A DNA stretch of 43,260 nt from Clostridiales bacterium UBA1758 (GTDB lineage Bacteria > Bacillota > Clostridia > Oscillospirales > UBA1758): positions 1 to 43,260 of the forward strand of contig DCHG01000008.1 of NCBI GenBank assembly GCA_002315595.1. The letters are read 5' to 3'. How positions within the stretch are numbered: position 1 is the first letter of the stretch; every line of letters starts with the position of its first letter. Below the pieces are notes generated by a model. That model searched no databases, was not told the DNA's origin, and saw only the letters and a program-made list of their open reading frames with translations. The translations under genes were made by a program, and so were the position numbers. Below are positions 16,972-24,967 of the stretch, in pieces.

Positions 16972-17091
16972 TAACTCTTTTTCACCCCGGCATAACACTT
17001 TTTCACCCCGGCATAACTCTTTTTCACCCCGGCATAACTCTTTTCACCAAGCATAACACTTTTCACCAAGCATAACACTTTTCACCCGGCA
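16972..17091. repeat. Six-unit tandem repeat, 3 x 21 bp then 3 x 19 bp
   Basis: Six head-to-tail units begin with TAAC(T/A)C and run through TTTT(T)CACC to GCA. Units 1-3 (16972-17034) are 21 bases and end CACCCCGGCA. Units 4-6 (17035-17091) are 19 bases; two end CACCAAGCA and the last CACCCGGCA. The fifth base alternates T or A. There are no unique spacers, so it is not a CRISPR array. Function is unknown; a protein-binding array or slippage-prone satellite are both possible. Confidence 0.9.
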
Positions 17092-17146
17092 TTTTAACAA
17101 ATCCCGCCACGCACTTGCAAAGGGGAGCGCACATCTTTTCAAAATA

Positions 17147-17180
17147 ATAATTGAACAAAATATAGATTTTGTTCAATTAT
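17147..17180. repeat. Perfect 15-bp inverted repeat
   Basis: ATAATTGAACAAAAT at 17147-17161 and its exact reverse complement at 17166-17180 flank a 4-base loop (ATAG). All 15 positions pair. It is very AT-rich and contains GAACAAAA, a sequence that recurs three times as CGAACAA before the recombinase gene. It may be an operator or a cruciform-type recombinase site; there is no gene ending nearby that needs a terminator on the plus strand. Confidence 0.7.
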
Positions 17181-17240
17181 AAGAATGGAAAATGAGGGGA
17201 AGGTGATGAATTCACGGTAATTACCGAAATCCGATTTGGA

Positions 17241-17507
17241 TTAACTGATATTCTCAAAAGTCGGTTTGTTTGGCGGATATTCTCGAAATCCGGGAAACCT
17301 TTTCGATTGACGAAACGCGTCGTACCGCACATTAGCGAGATACTCGTCGATCAGCGTCGTTATATTTGATTTCATCGTCGTTGATCTATGTAACTGTTTA
17401 TGACCGCATTTTCTGTAATACCGACCTGCGACGGCTTCATCGACCGAACATTCATCCTTTTGCCAGCCCGTGGCGTAATCTCCGTCGATGAATTCATCAT
17501 TCGGCAC
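17241..17507 (-). CDS. Doubtful small reading frame
   Basis: An 88-codon open frame on the minus strand is the only one of note in this intergenic segment. The product has no hydrophobic segment and resembles nothing I recognise. There is no good SD before its ATG and no promoter seen. Its codon choice is not strikingly unlike real genes here, so a short or decayed gene cannot be ruled out, but I consider it more likely non-coding. Confidence 0.15.
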   Translation of the reverse strand: MPNDEFIDGDYATGWQKDECSVDEAVAGRYYRKCGHKQLHRSTTMKSNITTLIDEYLANVRYDAFRQSKRFPGFREYPPNKPTFENIS

Positions 17508-17710
17508 GCCGCCACAGTTTGACAGATTTTTGACCGAGATCCGTTATTCAAATCATCCTGCCTAATGAATTCCTATCACGCGTCCGCACTGCCGTTATTG
17601 ATAGTATTCCGTCCGGTTGCAACGTCACGTACTTGATCCGCTGAATTCATCCGAAATCAATCAATCCAAGCAACAAGATTTTTAACAAAATACCGAACAA
17701 AACATTCAAT

Positions 17711-17724
17711 CGAACAAAAGTTCG
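17711..17724. promoter_or_regulatory. LexA/DinR-type SOS box
   Basis: The sequence CGAACAAAAGTTCG matches the Gram-positive LexA (DinR) box pattern CGAAC-N4-GTTCG in all ten fixed positions. It ends 3 bases before the -35 element of the recombinase promoter. Two further half-like copies (CGAACAA at 17694-17700 and 17739-17745) flank it, the second inside the promoter spacer. Control by LexA is inference from the match. Confidence 0.6.
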
Positions 17725-17727
17725 GTG

Positions 17728-17756
17728 TTGAAATTTACCGAACAATGTGCTAAAAT
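17728..17756 (+). promoter_or_regulatory. Housekeeping-type promoter for the recombinase/glycan operon
   Basis: A -35 TTGAAA (17728-17733), a 17-base spacer and a -10 TAAAAT (17751-17756) preceded by TGC, which makes an extended -10. The start codon of the recombinase is 46 bases further on. Because the recombinase and FAD oxidoreductase genes overlap, this promoter may drive the whole run to the terminator at 23985. Confidence 0.7.
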
Positions 17757-17802
17757 CATTCTGTATTCGTATAACTTCCACAGTGAATTGAGGTGATTTT
17801 TC

Positions 17803-18846
17803 GTGGATTATCGCTCGGAAGCCCCAAAGGTTTTATTTGATTTTTTGAACTATTTGGAAGCCGTACTCGGCAAATCTCCACGAACGATCAACGAATATTA
17901 TCTCGATCTGCGGTTATTTCTGCGCTATCTGAAACAACGTCGCGGACTCACAACCGAGCATGAATTATCAAAAATCGCAATCAACGACCTCGATTTGAAT
18001 TTTGTCGCTTCCGTGACACTTGCCGATGTGTATGACTTTTTGGCATTTCTTTCACGAAGGCGCCCGCAACGGCAAAACAGTCCGACCACCAAAATCGGCA
18101 TTGAATCTCCCGCACGAGCCCGAAAAGTTTCCGCAATTCGTGCGTTTTACAAATATCTTTCCTCAAAGGCACACTTGATCGAAAACGATCCAATGGTCAA
18201 TCTTGACTCGCCGAAGCAAAAAAAGACCGTCGTCCGTTATCTTTCACTCGATGAAAGCAAAGACTTGCTTTCATCCGTCAAAGGCATCAACCGTGAACGC
18301 GATTATTGTATTCTGCTGTTGTTTTTATCCTGCGGATTGCGTGTCAACGAACTTGTCGGATTAAATCTCGGCGATATCGGCGAAGACTCCGTCCGCGTCC
18401 TCGGCAAGGGCAATAAGGAGCGTGTACTCATCCTCTCCCCTGCCTGCCGTGAAGCAATCGACACCTATCTTTCCAAGCGGATAGCCCCCGAAAACGAAGA
18501 TCGCAACGCCCTTTTTATCAGCCGAAAGCAGCGTCGTATCGACGAACAGACCGTCAAATGGCTCGTCAAAAAATACATTACCTCGGCAGGACTTGATCCG
18601 ACGAAGTATTCCGCGCATAAACTTCGTCATACTGCGGCGACCTTAATGTATCAAAACGGCGTCGACGTCCGCACTTTGCAAGAGGTTCTCGGGCACGAAC
18701 AACTGAACACCACGCAGATCTACACCCATGTGGATAATGAAAATCTGCGTGTTGCTGCTCGTGCAAATCCCCTTTCCACTATTTCGGAAAATGATTATAT
18801 TGATATAAATTCAAAAGGAAACGGAGAAAAACAACATGGCAATTGA
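17803..18846 (+). CDS. Xer-type tyrosine recombinase
   Basis: A 347-residue site-specific recombinase with an N-terminal SAM-like core-binding domain and a C-terminal catalytic domain. The catalytic set is visible: Arg in LSCGLRVNELVGL, Lys in LGKGNKERV, HKLRH, the second His of LGHEQLNTT and the nucleophile Tyr in QIYTHV. It is longer than E. coli XerC/D (about 300 residues) because of extra residues in the N-terminal half, as in the Clostridia XerC/D-like group. It is thus more likely a chromosomal dimer-resolution or related enzyme than a phage integrase. The start is GTG 17803 with AGGTGA upstream. The last 11 bases overlap the next gene. Confidence 0.85.
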   Translation: MDYRSEAPKVLFDFLNYLEAVLGKSPRTINEYYLDLRLFLRYLKQRRGLTTEHELSKIAINDLDLNFVASVTLADVYDFLAFLSRRRPQRQNSPTTKIGIESPARARKVSAIRAFYKYLSSKAHLIENDPMVNLDSPKQKKTVVRYLSLDESKDLLSSVKGINRERDYCILLLFLSCGLRVNELVGLNLGDIGEDSVRVLGKGNKERVLILSPACREAIDTYLSKRIAPENEDRNALFISRKQRRIDEQTVKWLVKKYITSAGLDPTKYSAHKLRHTAATLMYQNGVDVRTLQEVLGHEQLNTTQIYTHVDNENLRVAARANPLSTISENDYIDINSKGNGEKQHGN

Positions 18847-20611
18847 AGCATTACGCGAAAAATCCCTCACCTGCGACGTCGCCGTAATCGGCGGCGGTCT
18901 TGCAGGAATGATTGCGGCGATCAGTGCCGCACGACACGGTGCAAAGGTCGCCCTCGTGCAGGATCGTCCCGTACTCGGCGGAAACGCGTCCTCGGAAATT
19001 CGTATGTGGGTTGGCGGCTGCCGTGGAAAAAACAACCGCGAAACCGGCATTCTCGAAGAAATCATGCTTGAAAATATGTACCGCAACGAGTACAAAAACT
19101 TCCACATTTGGGATTCCGTCCTCTATGAAAAGGTGCGCTATGAGGAAAATATCGACCTCTATCTGAACTGCACCTGCTGCGGTGCGACCATGGACGGCTC
19201 CAAGGTCAAATCCATCCGTGCATGGCAATTGACGACCTACACTTGGTTTAATATTGAGGCGAAGGTTTTTATCGACTGCTCCGGCGACTCCATACTTGCG
19301 CCGATCACGGGTGCCGAATACCGTTGCGGTCGTGAAGCCGAAAGCGAATTCGGCGAAAGTATCGGTCACGAATTCGCCGACCGTAAGACGATGGGCTTGT
19401 CCTGTATGATTCAGGCGCGTGATACCGGTCGTCCCGTCAAATTCACGCCCCCGGACTGGGCGCACAAATACCCCGATGAGTCCGCCTTTGTCAACCGTGA
19501 CCATGATCTATCCGAAGTCCTTTCGAATAACTGGTGGATGGAAATCGGCGGCGATCATGAAGATTCGCTTTACGATACCGAAGAACTCCGTGATGAACTT
19601 CTTCGTATTGCGATCGGACTTTGGGATCATATCAAAAACTACGGCGATCACCATGCGGAAAACTGGGAACTCGACTGGATCGGTTTTCTTCCCGGAAAGC
19701 GTGAAAGCCGCAGATATGTCGGTGATCACATTATGACGCAAAATGACGTTCTCGCCGAAGGTCGATTTGACGACCTTGTCGCATACGGCGGCTGGCCGAT
19801 GGATGACCACGATCCCCGTGGCTTCTATAATAACGACCACCCGAATGTCAACCACCCATGCCCCTATCCCTATGGCATCCCGTTCCGTTCGCTTTATTCC
19901 AAAAACATCGACAACCTAATGTTTGCGGGGCGTAATATCAGTGTCACGCACGCGGCACTGTCCAGCACCCGCGTCATGGCAACCTGCTCGGTCATCGGTC
20001 AAGCCGCAGGTACCGGCGCAAGCCTTGCCGTCAAGTACGGCATCAGTCCGCGTGGCGTATACCGCGACCATATCCGTGAACTTCAAGCGACCTTAATGAA
20101 CGACGACTGCTGGCTTCCGTGGCATGAACGCGAAACGAGCGAATTGACAAAATCGGCACATCTCACCGCAGAATGTGCGGATCCTTCGATCCTTTACAGT
20201 GGCATTGAACGCCCGATCGGCAAAGATTACAACGGCGTTTCCGTCCCGCTGAATTCCGCCGTCACCTATACTTTCGACTCCGTAAAACACGTCGAATCCG
20301 CCCGTGTCGTCTTCGACAGTGACCTCAACCGTGAAACGGTGAAAAGCGACAGCCTGATCCGTGAATTCAATATGCCATGCAACCGCACCTTCGAATTCGG
20401 TCCGTTCAACTTCCCGACCACCGTCGTGCGTTCGTTCAAGGTTGAAATCCTCACATCCGACAATGAATGGAAGACCGTCTTTGAAACCGCCAATAACCGC
20501 CGCCGTCTGGTGTTGATGCCGATCAACGCCGACGCGAAAGCCGTTCGTCTGATCCCGCTGGCAACTTGGGGCGACGATGAGGCAAAGATTTTCTCGTTTG
20601 ATATTCAATAA
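18836..20611 (+). CDS. FAD-dependent oxidoreductase (FAD_oxidored family) in a carbohydrate cassette
   Basis: A 591-residue flavoprotein. The FAD-binding motif VAVIGGGLAGMIAAISAARHG sits near residues 15-35, followed by GGNASSEIRMWVGG, a segment typical of the FAD_oxidored group found in glycan-use gene clusters of gut bacteria. A conserved second FAD contact, NLMFAGRNISVTHAA, lies near 362-376. About 120 C-terminal residues after the oxidoreductase core look beta-rich and may be a galactose-binding-like module. There is no signal peptide, so it is cytosolic. Neighbouring GH27-like and six-hairpin-like genes suggest a sugar or sugar-acid substrate, but the reaction is not known. An SD (GGAG) lies about 10 bases upstream, inside the recombinase gene. 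Confidence 0.75.
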   Translation: MAIEALREKSLTCDVAVIGGGLAGMIAAISAARHGAKVALVQDRPVLGGNASSEIRMWVGGCRGKNNRETGILEEIMLENMYRNEYKNFHIWDSVLYEKVRYEENIDLYLNCTCCGATMDGSKVKSIRAWQLTTYTWFNIEAKVFIDCSGDSILAPITGAEYRCGREAESEFGESIGHEFADRKTMGLSCMIQARDTGRPVKFTPPDWAHKYPDESAFVNRDHDLSEVLSNNWWMEIGGDHEDSLYDTEELRDELLRIAIGLWDHIKNYGDHHAENWELDWIGFLPGKRESRRYVGDHIMTQNDVLAEGRFDDLVAYGGWPMDDHDPRGFYNNDHPNVNHPCPYPYGIPFRSLYSKNIDNLMFAGRNISVTHAALSSTRVMATCSVIGQAAGTGASLAVKYGISPRGVYRDHIRELQATLMNDDCWLPWHERETSELTKSAHLTAECADPSILYSGIERPIGKDYNGVSVPLNSAVTYTFDSVKHVESARVVFDSDLNRETVKSDSLIREFNMPCNRTFEFGPFNFPTTVVRSFKVEILTSDNEWKTVFETANNRRRLVLMPINADAKAVRLIPLATWGDDEAKIFSFDIQ

Positions 20612-20644
20612 AATACGTTCGACAATCAGAAAGGAAGAAAAATC

Positions 20645-21934
20645 ATGGTAAAAAGATGTCCGACTCCTCCGATGGGATGGAACAGTTACGACGGCTACCT
20701 CGGCGCCATTTCCGAGGCACAGTTCCGTGAAAATGTGGAATATATCGCCGCAAATCTCAAACCCTTCGGGTATGAGTATGCCGTCATTGACGCAGGCTGG
20801 TACAACAACACCCCGAAAATCCTCGCAGAACGCCAAAATCTCGAAACCTTTGACGAATTGAAGGCAACCAAGCCCGAATACAATTGCGATCAATTCGGTC
20901 GTCCCGTCCCTCATCCGGATGCCTTTCCTTGTACTGCGGAAGCAAAAAGTTTCAAACCGCTTGCGGATTATGTCCACTCCAAGGGGCTGAAATTCGGTCT
21001 TCACATGATGCGCGGTATGACCACCAACGCCTTCGGACGCGGTTGTATCATCAAAGGCACCGATACGAAGTATGAAGACCTGATCGACCTTGAATCACTT
21101 TGTCTTTGGAGTCCAAAGACTTTCGGAGTCAAGACCGACCATCCTTCGGCGCAGGAGTGGTACGACAGTTTGTTTGAAATGTTCGCCGAATGGGAAATCG
21201 ACTTTGTCAAGTACGACGACCTCGGCAGTCCGATCCGTCGTGCAGAAATCACGATGATCCACAATGCAATCGACAAATGCGGACGCGAAATTCTGTTCTC
21301 GCTCTCGCCCGGTGACTTCACCAAAATCGAAGACCACGAATTTTACAGTGAACACGCCTCAATGTGGCGTATTTCACGCGATTTCTGGGATAACTGGGAC
21401 GATCTTGACCTTTCTTTCAAACTACTCGGCGATTGGAATCAGTATATCAACGATCCCGGATGGCCGGATGGCGATATGCTTCCGATTGGGCATCTTTGTG
21501 AAGTTCCGAGTGAACGCGGAATTCGCCCGCGTAAGACGCGTTTCAACCTCGACGAACTTCGTTCGCTGATGACGCTGTTCTGCTTTGCCCGTTCTCCGCT
21601 GATCTTAACCTGCAATCTTTCTAAAAACGACGCCGAACTTTTGAGCGTTCAGACCAACAAAGAACTCATCGCCATCAATCAACGCGGTGAAGGCAACAAA
21701 GTTATCAGCCGAAAAGACGGTCAGCATCTCTGGCGTTCCAAGGTGGACGGCATCGACTATCTCGCACTGTTCTATATCGGCGACGAAGAAACCAATCATA
21801 CTTACGAAATCCCTGCCGATCTCCGTGGAAAGACCGCCGAAGACGTTTGGTGCGGCGGTTGTATCGGAAAACTCGGCGAAACCCTGATGCTCCCGATCAC
21901 GGCACACGGTTGCACCGTTTTGCGTATTAAATAA
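20645..21934 (+). CDS. Glycoside hydrolase family 27-like enzyme (alpha-galactosidase fold)
   Basis: The 429-residue protein starts with TPPMGWNSYDGY, the signature of GH27 (clan GH-D), and has the (beta/alpha)8 layout plus a C-terminal beta domain. The nucleophile is likely Asp191 in DFVKYDDL, and the acid/base Asp246 in WRISRDFWDNW. In classic alpha-galactosidases the substrate-binding pair reads DD before (C/G)W; here it is DAGW, so the second Asp is Ala. The FGLHMMRGM strand also differs from the usual GIYxDxG. The sugar specificity is therefore uncertain. There is no signal peptide, so it acts on imported oligosaccharides. The SD is AAAGGAAG; it lies 33 bases after the oxidoreductase gene. 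Confidence 0.8.
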   Translation: MVKRCPTPPMGWNSYDGYLGAISEAQFRENVEYIAANLKPFGYEYAVIDAGWYNNTPKILAERQNLETFDELKATKPEYNCDQFGRPVPHPDAFPCTAEAKSFKPLADYVHSKGLKFGLHMMRGMTTNAFGRGCIIKGTDTKYEDLIDLESLCLWSPKTFGVKTDHPSAQEWYDSLFEMFAEWEIDFVKYDDLGSPIRRAEITMIHNAIDKCGREILFSLSPGDFTKIEDHEFYSEHASMWRISRDFWDNWDDLDLSFKLLGDWNQYINDPGWPDGDMLPIGHLCEVPSERGIRPRKTRFNLDELRSLMTLFCFARSPLILTCNLSKNDAELLSVQTNKELIAINQRGEGNKVISRKDGQHLWRSKVDGIDYLALFYIGDEETNHTYEIPADLRGKTAEDVWCGGCIGKLGETLMLPITAHGCTVLRIK

Positions 21935-21954
21935 CAAATTCGGAGGGTACTGAA

Positions 21955-23976
21955 ATGATTCTCAACGGAAAAAACATTACCGTCGAACTCGACGATAAGA
22001 CCGGCTATCCCGTTTCCATTACCCGCGCCGTCGGCGTGAAAAACAACTGGGTGGACGCCCCGTTTCATTGGGGCATGATCGAAGGGCTCGGTGAACCGAC
22101 CGCAGAAGTGATTGAAAACGGAATGATCTGCCGTTTTTCCGAAAACAAGGACTGCGTTTCCGCCGAAGTCACCCGCCGGATCAACGAAAACGGTCTGTTT
22201 GAAGAACGCTATGTCATCAAAAACAACAAAGACATCGAACACTTCTTCCGTGAAGGTACTTTCGGGATCCACTTCCCGTTTCCCTGCTCAGTCGACAGTA
22301 TTCGAGGCTCGCTTGAAAAACTCGTTCAGTCGCAGATCTTTGCAGGCGACGACGTCTGCTGGATCCGTTCCGAAACCGTCGGCGGAAACAAACCGTGGTT
22401 TTATAACTATATGACCGAAGGTCGTGCATCAAGTTATTCGATTTGGCGTGATATGTGCCGTTGCCCGGAAACCGCCGATTACCGTGGCGTAATCGTTGTA
22501 AACCCTGCTCCGCAGATCATTGCACCGCACGGTAGTATGTCAATCACCTTCGAATCCTCGTTCTCCGATCTCACCGAACGCGAATTTCTGCTCTCTCACA
22601 AAGGGCATATTTATGCGTCTGCGCCGAAACTTTCTGCGTTTCTCGGTGAGGAACTGGAAGCGAACTTCGAGTGTGAAAACGAAGTCAAGGTCAGCCTGAA
22701 CGGCAGGCAACTCGATGTCGAACGCAACGGCAATGTTTCCTCCGTCCGCATCAAGCCGACAAAGCGCGGCGACTTCAAACTCGTCGCCGAAGCCGGTGGA
22801 AAACGCACATGGATGCGAATGAATGTCATGGACGCGTACGAGGATCTGCTTGAAAAGCGTGCACTGTTCATCGTCCGCAATCAGCAGGCAGATTTGCCCG
22901 GAAGCCCCGTTGACGGCGGTTATGTCATTTACGACCGAAAAGAGGGACATCAGTACTTCAATACCCGCTTTCCGGACCACAATGCCTGCCGCGAACGTAT
23001 GATCATGGGTGCAATCGTCGTCCGTCAACTCATGCGAAAAGAAAACCCGGAACTTCGTGCGTCCATCGAAAAGTTCAACGAATTCATCCTGCGTGAGATC
23101 TACGACGAATCTACGGGCGATGTCGCCAACGAAGTCAGGCATAATCTCAACTGGCTGCGCTACTACAATTTCCCGTGGCTCGCGGACTATTTTATGGATT
23201 ATTACCGCCTTTCGGGTGAAAAAGCATACCTCAAACGCGCCTGCAATACCATGAAACGCTTCTTCGATTACGGCTTGGGAAGCCGCGCACAGTGTATCGA
23301 AATGGTCGAAATGGTTGAACTTTTGGAAAAAGCGGGAATGACCGACGAAGCAAAGCAAATTCGCGAGATCTTTATAAAGCACGTCGATGAACTCATCGAA
23401 CGCGGTTTGGACGGCGGCGAATACTGTGAATGTTCCTTCGCCCCCGAAGGTCCGACGTCGACGGTGGCGTATATCGCCCAGGCGTACCTTCTGACGAAAG
23501 ATCAAAAATACCTTGATGCTCTCCCCTCTTCCGTGGACTGTATGATGAGTTTCATCAGTTCCGCACCCGATTATCATATGTTCGGCAACGCACCCAGACA
23601 TTGGGACGGCTTCTGGTTTGGTCGCTTGATGCGTTACGGCGACCTCTACCCACAGTATTGGGATTCTTTGCTCGGTTGGGCGCTCACCTATTACAAGGAA
23701 GCCACGGGCGACAATTCTTTTGAAATCTACCGCGAAAATGTCCTGCGTGGCGGTCTTTGCGTCTATGACGAAAATGGCTTCGGCTCGGCAAGTTACCTTT
23801 ATCCGTTCAGTATCAACTGCTTCTATTCAAAGCCCGAAACGATACATACCTTCTTCAAACAAAATCCGTTTGTGGAATACTTCGTTCCCGAAAAATATGA
23901 GGGCGGGTATTACGATGATTGGGCGAACGATCAGGATTGGTCACTATACTATGCGGATAAATATTTGAAAAAATAA
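21955..23976 (+). CDS. Uncharacterised six-hairpin-like protein of the carbohydrate cassette
   Basis: I do not recognise the exact family of this 673-residue protein. The first 280 residues look beta-sandwich-like (NITVELDDKTGYPVSI onward), with a short Ig-like part near 215-285. The last 370 residues are helical with repeated aromatic motifs such as HNLNWLRYYNFPWLADYFMDYYRL and ARHWDGFWFG-like segments (actual PRHWDGFWFG), the style of (alpha/alpha)6 six-hairpin glycosidases and lyases. There is no signal peptide, so it is cytosolic. It follows the GH27-like gene by 20 bases with SD GGAGG and is closed by a strong terminator. A role in cleaving or modifying the same glycan is inference from context. 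Confidence 0.6.
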   Translation: MILNGKNITVELDDKTGYPVSITRAVGVKNNWVDAPFHWGMIEGLGEPTAEVIENGMICRFSENKDCVSAEVTRRINENGLFEERYVIKNNKDIEHFFREGTFGIHFPFPCSVDSIRGSLEKLVQSQIFAGDDVCWIRSETVGGNKPWFYNYMTEGRASSYSIWRDMCRCPETADYRGVIVVNPAPQIIAPHGSMSITFESSFSDLTEREFLLSHKGHIYASAPKLSAFLGEELEANFECENEVKVSLNGRQLDVERNGNVSSVRIKPTKRGDFKLVAEAGGKRTWMRMNVMDAYEDLLEKRALFIVRNQQADLPGSPVDGGYVIYDRKEGHQYFNTRFPDHNACRERMIMGAIVVRQLMRKENPELRASIEKFNEFILREIYDESTGDVANEVRHNLNWLRYYNFPWLADYFMDYYRLSGEKAYLKRACNTMKRFFDYGLGSRAQCIEMVEMVELLEKAGMTDEAKQIREIFIKHVDELIERGLDGGEYCECSFAPEGPTSTVAYIAQAYLLTKDQKYLDALPSSVDCMMSFISSAPDYHMFGNAPRHWDGFWFGRLMRYGDLYPQYWDSLLGWALTYYKEATGDNSFEIYRENVLRGGLCVYDENGFGSASYLYPFSINCFYSKPETIHTFFKQNPFVEYFVPEKYEGGYYDDWANDQDWSLYYADKYLKK

Positions 23977-23984
23977 CATATATG

Positions 23985-24020
23985 AAAAAATCCCTTGGAA
24001 TTCATTTCCAAGGGATTTTT
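23985..24020. terminator. Bidirectional intrinsic terminator
   Basis: The stem TCCCTTGGAA (23991-24000) and TTCCAAGGGA (24006-24015) encloses a 5-base loop and extends through A-run/T-run pairs on both sides. The plus strand ends in TTTTT and the minus strand in TTTTTT, so it can end both the cassette and the convergent lipase-like gene that stops at 24032. Confidence 0.9.
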
Positions 24021-24031
24021 GTTATGTAATT

Positions 24032-24967
24032 TCAATCTTTTGTGTCAGGAATAACGGGATTTTCGAAAAAATCATCCTCAAATTGGATAAAAGAAAATAC
24101 ACAATGTGTGTCCTCCGTCAATCCGTTTGCATTGTAAATTCGGGAATTTACCGATTGATACGGACCGATGAACATCAGATGTTGAACGGCGTCCAACGCC
24201 GCAATTTGGCCGTTTTTCGGCGAAGTCAGATGGTTGTAGATGCTCTTACTCGACTTCTTTTCGCCCTCGATCATGTTCATTTTCCACATCCCGATGCCGT
24301 CTGCACCGTTGATCGTCACCGCCTGACAGTCCGTCACACGCGAAATCTCGGTTGCAAGAATCCCGCCAAGCGAATGTCCCGTCAAAATTACGGCGTAGCC
24401 CTGTTGGCTAACTTCCTCCGACTCGGCGACGGTTTGGTAAAAAGAAAAGGCCGCCTTTTCCTGCGCCGACAAGCCGGGCGTCAGAAAAATCATTGCGCAG
24501 GAGAAAATATCGCGATGATCCGTCGCTCCCGCAAAGGCGATCCACACAGATTTTGCCGTATCATCGGCAAATGAAACGGCGTAAAATCCCGATTTTTCAT
24601 CCTTCTTTTCGTCCAAAAACCGATAATTACCGATAAATTTCGAAACAAAATCCTTCGCGTCAAAGATCGCGCTCGACGGATCGTCGGGATCCGTTCGAAC
24701 GATATCGTAATTCGATTGCAAAATTCCGATTTCATTATAAGAAATGATCTCGGCGACCGTTCCCGTTGGATCGTCGAGTCGTTCACATCCGTAAACGACC
24801 GTGTTCAAGGCAATCGCTGCAACGACCTCTTGGTTTTCGGTGTAATCCGCATCGACGGCTTTCAGTGTCACTGCGTTAATTTCGGTCGATTGACAAATCA
24901 ACCTCCAACCGACGGTGAAGCCAACGGCGATCATAATTGCGATCACGATATTTCGTAACTTTTTCAT
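24032..24967 (-). CDS. Lipase-fold alpha/beta hydrolase, membrane-anchored or exported
   Basis: The 311-residue protein has an N-terminal hydrophobic segment (about residues 5-22) after a basic start, which could be a signal peptide or anchor. It has the nucleophile elbow GHSLGG with its catalytic Ser at about residue 199, of the class 3 lipase/Mbeg1-like type. A likely catalytic His is in EDTHCVFSF near the C-terminus; candidate Asp residues occur between. The N-terminal third (NTVVYGCERL...) fits proteins annotated as DUF2974/lipase-like in Clostridia. Substrate is unknown. Its ATG overlaps the rqcH stop (ATGA), so it is co-translated with rqcH. It could act on lipids or esterified glycans outside the membrane. 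Confidence 0.65.
   Translation of the reverse strand: MKKLRNIVIAIMIAVGFTVGWRLICQSTEINAVTLKAVDADYTENQEVVAAIALNTVVYGCERLDDPTGTVAEIISYNEIGILQSNYDIVRTDPDDPSSAIFDAKDFVSKFIGNYRFLDEKKDEKSGFYAVSFADDTAKSVWIAFAGATDHRDIFSCAMIFLTPGLSAQEKAAFSFYQTVAESEEVSQQGYAVILTGHSLGGILATEISRVTDCQAVTINGADGIGMWKMNMIEGEKKSSKSIYNHLTSPKNGQIAALDAVQHLMFIGPYQSVNSRIYNANGLTEDTHCVFSFIQFEDDFFENPVIPDTKD

Larger units (their letters stand above)
16777..17802. other. Gene-poor segment rich in inverted and tandem repeats
   Basis: About 1 kb separates two plus-strand operons without a convincing gene. It holds an AT-rich hairpin (16833-16863), a smaller inverted repeat GATATGG/CCATATC (16916-16933), a six-unit tandem array (16972-17091), a perfect 15-base inverted repeat (17147-17180), the palindrome CGGTAATTACCG (17215-17226), one doubtful minus-strand reading frame, and a LexA-like box with a strong promoter facing the recombinase gene. 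The stretch 17510-17690 shows nothing I can name. The density of repeats next to a tyrosine recombinase may reflect a decayed mobile element or regulatory region. Confidence 0.6.

Noticed and set aside
16972..17091. Possible CRISPR array
   Set aside because: The units are directly joined with no unique spacers, and no cas genes are in the window.
17803..18846. Phage or integrative-element integrase
   Set aside because: The protein resembles Clostridia Xer-type recombinases, and there is no tRNA target, attachment repeat, excisionase or phage gene around it.
22540..23601. A 353-codon open frame on the minus strand opposite the six-hairpin-like gene
   Set aside because: Same codon-bias effect. 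The plus-strand frame has SD, operon spacing and protein-like composition, while the antisense product is rich in His, Arg and Phe without structure.
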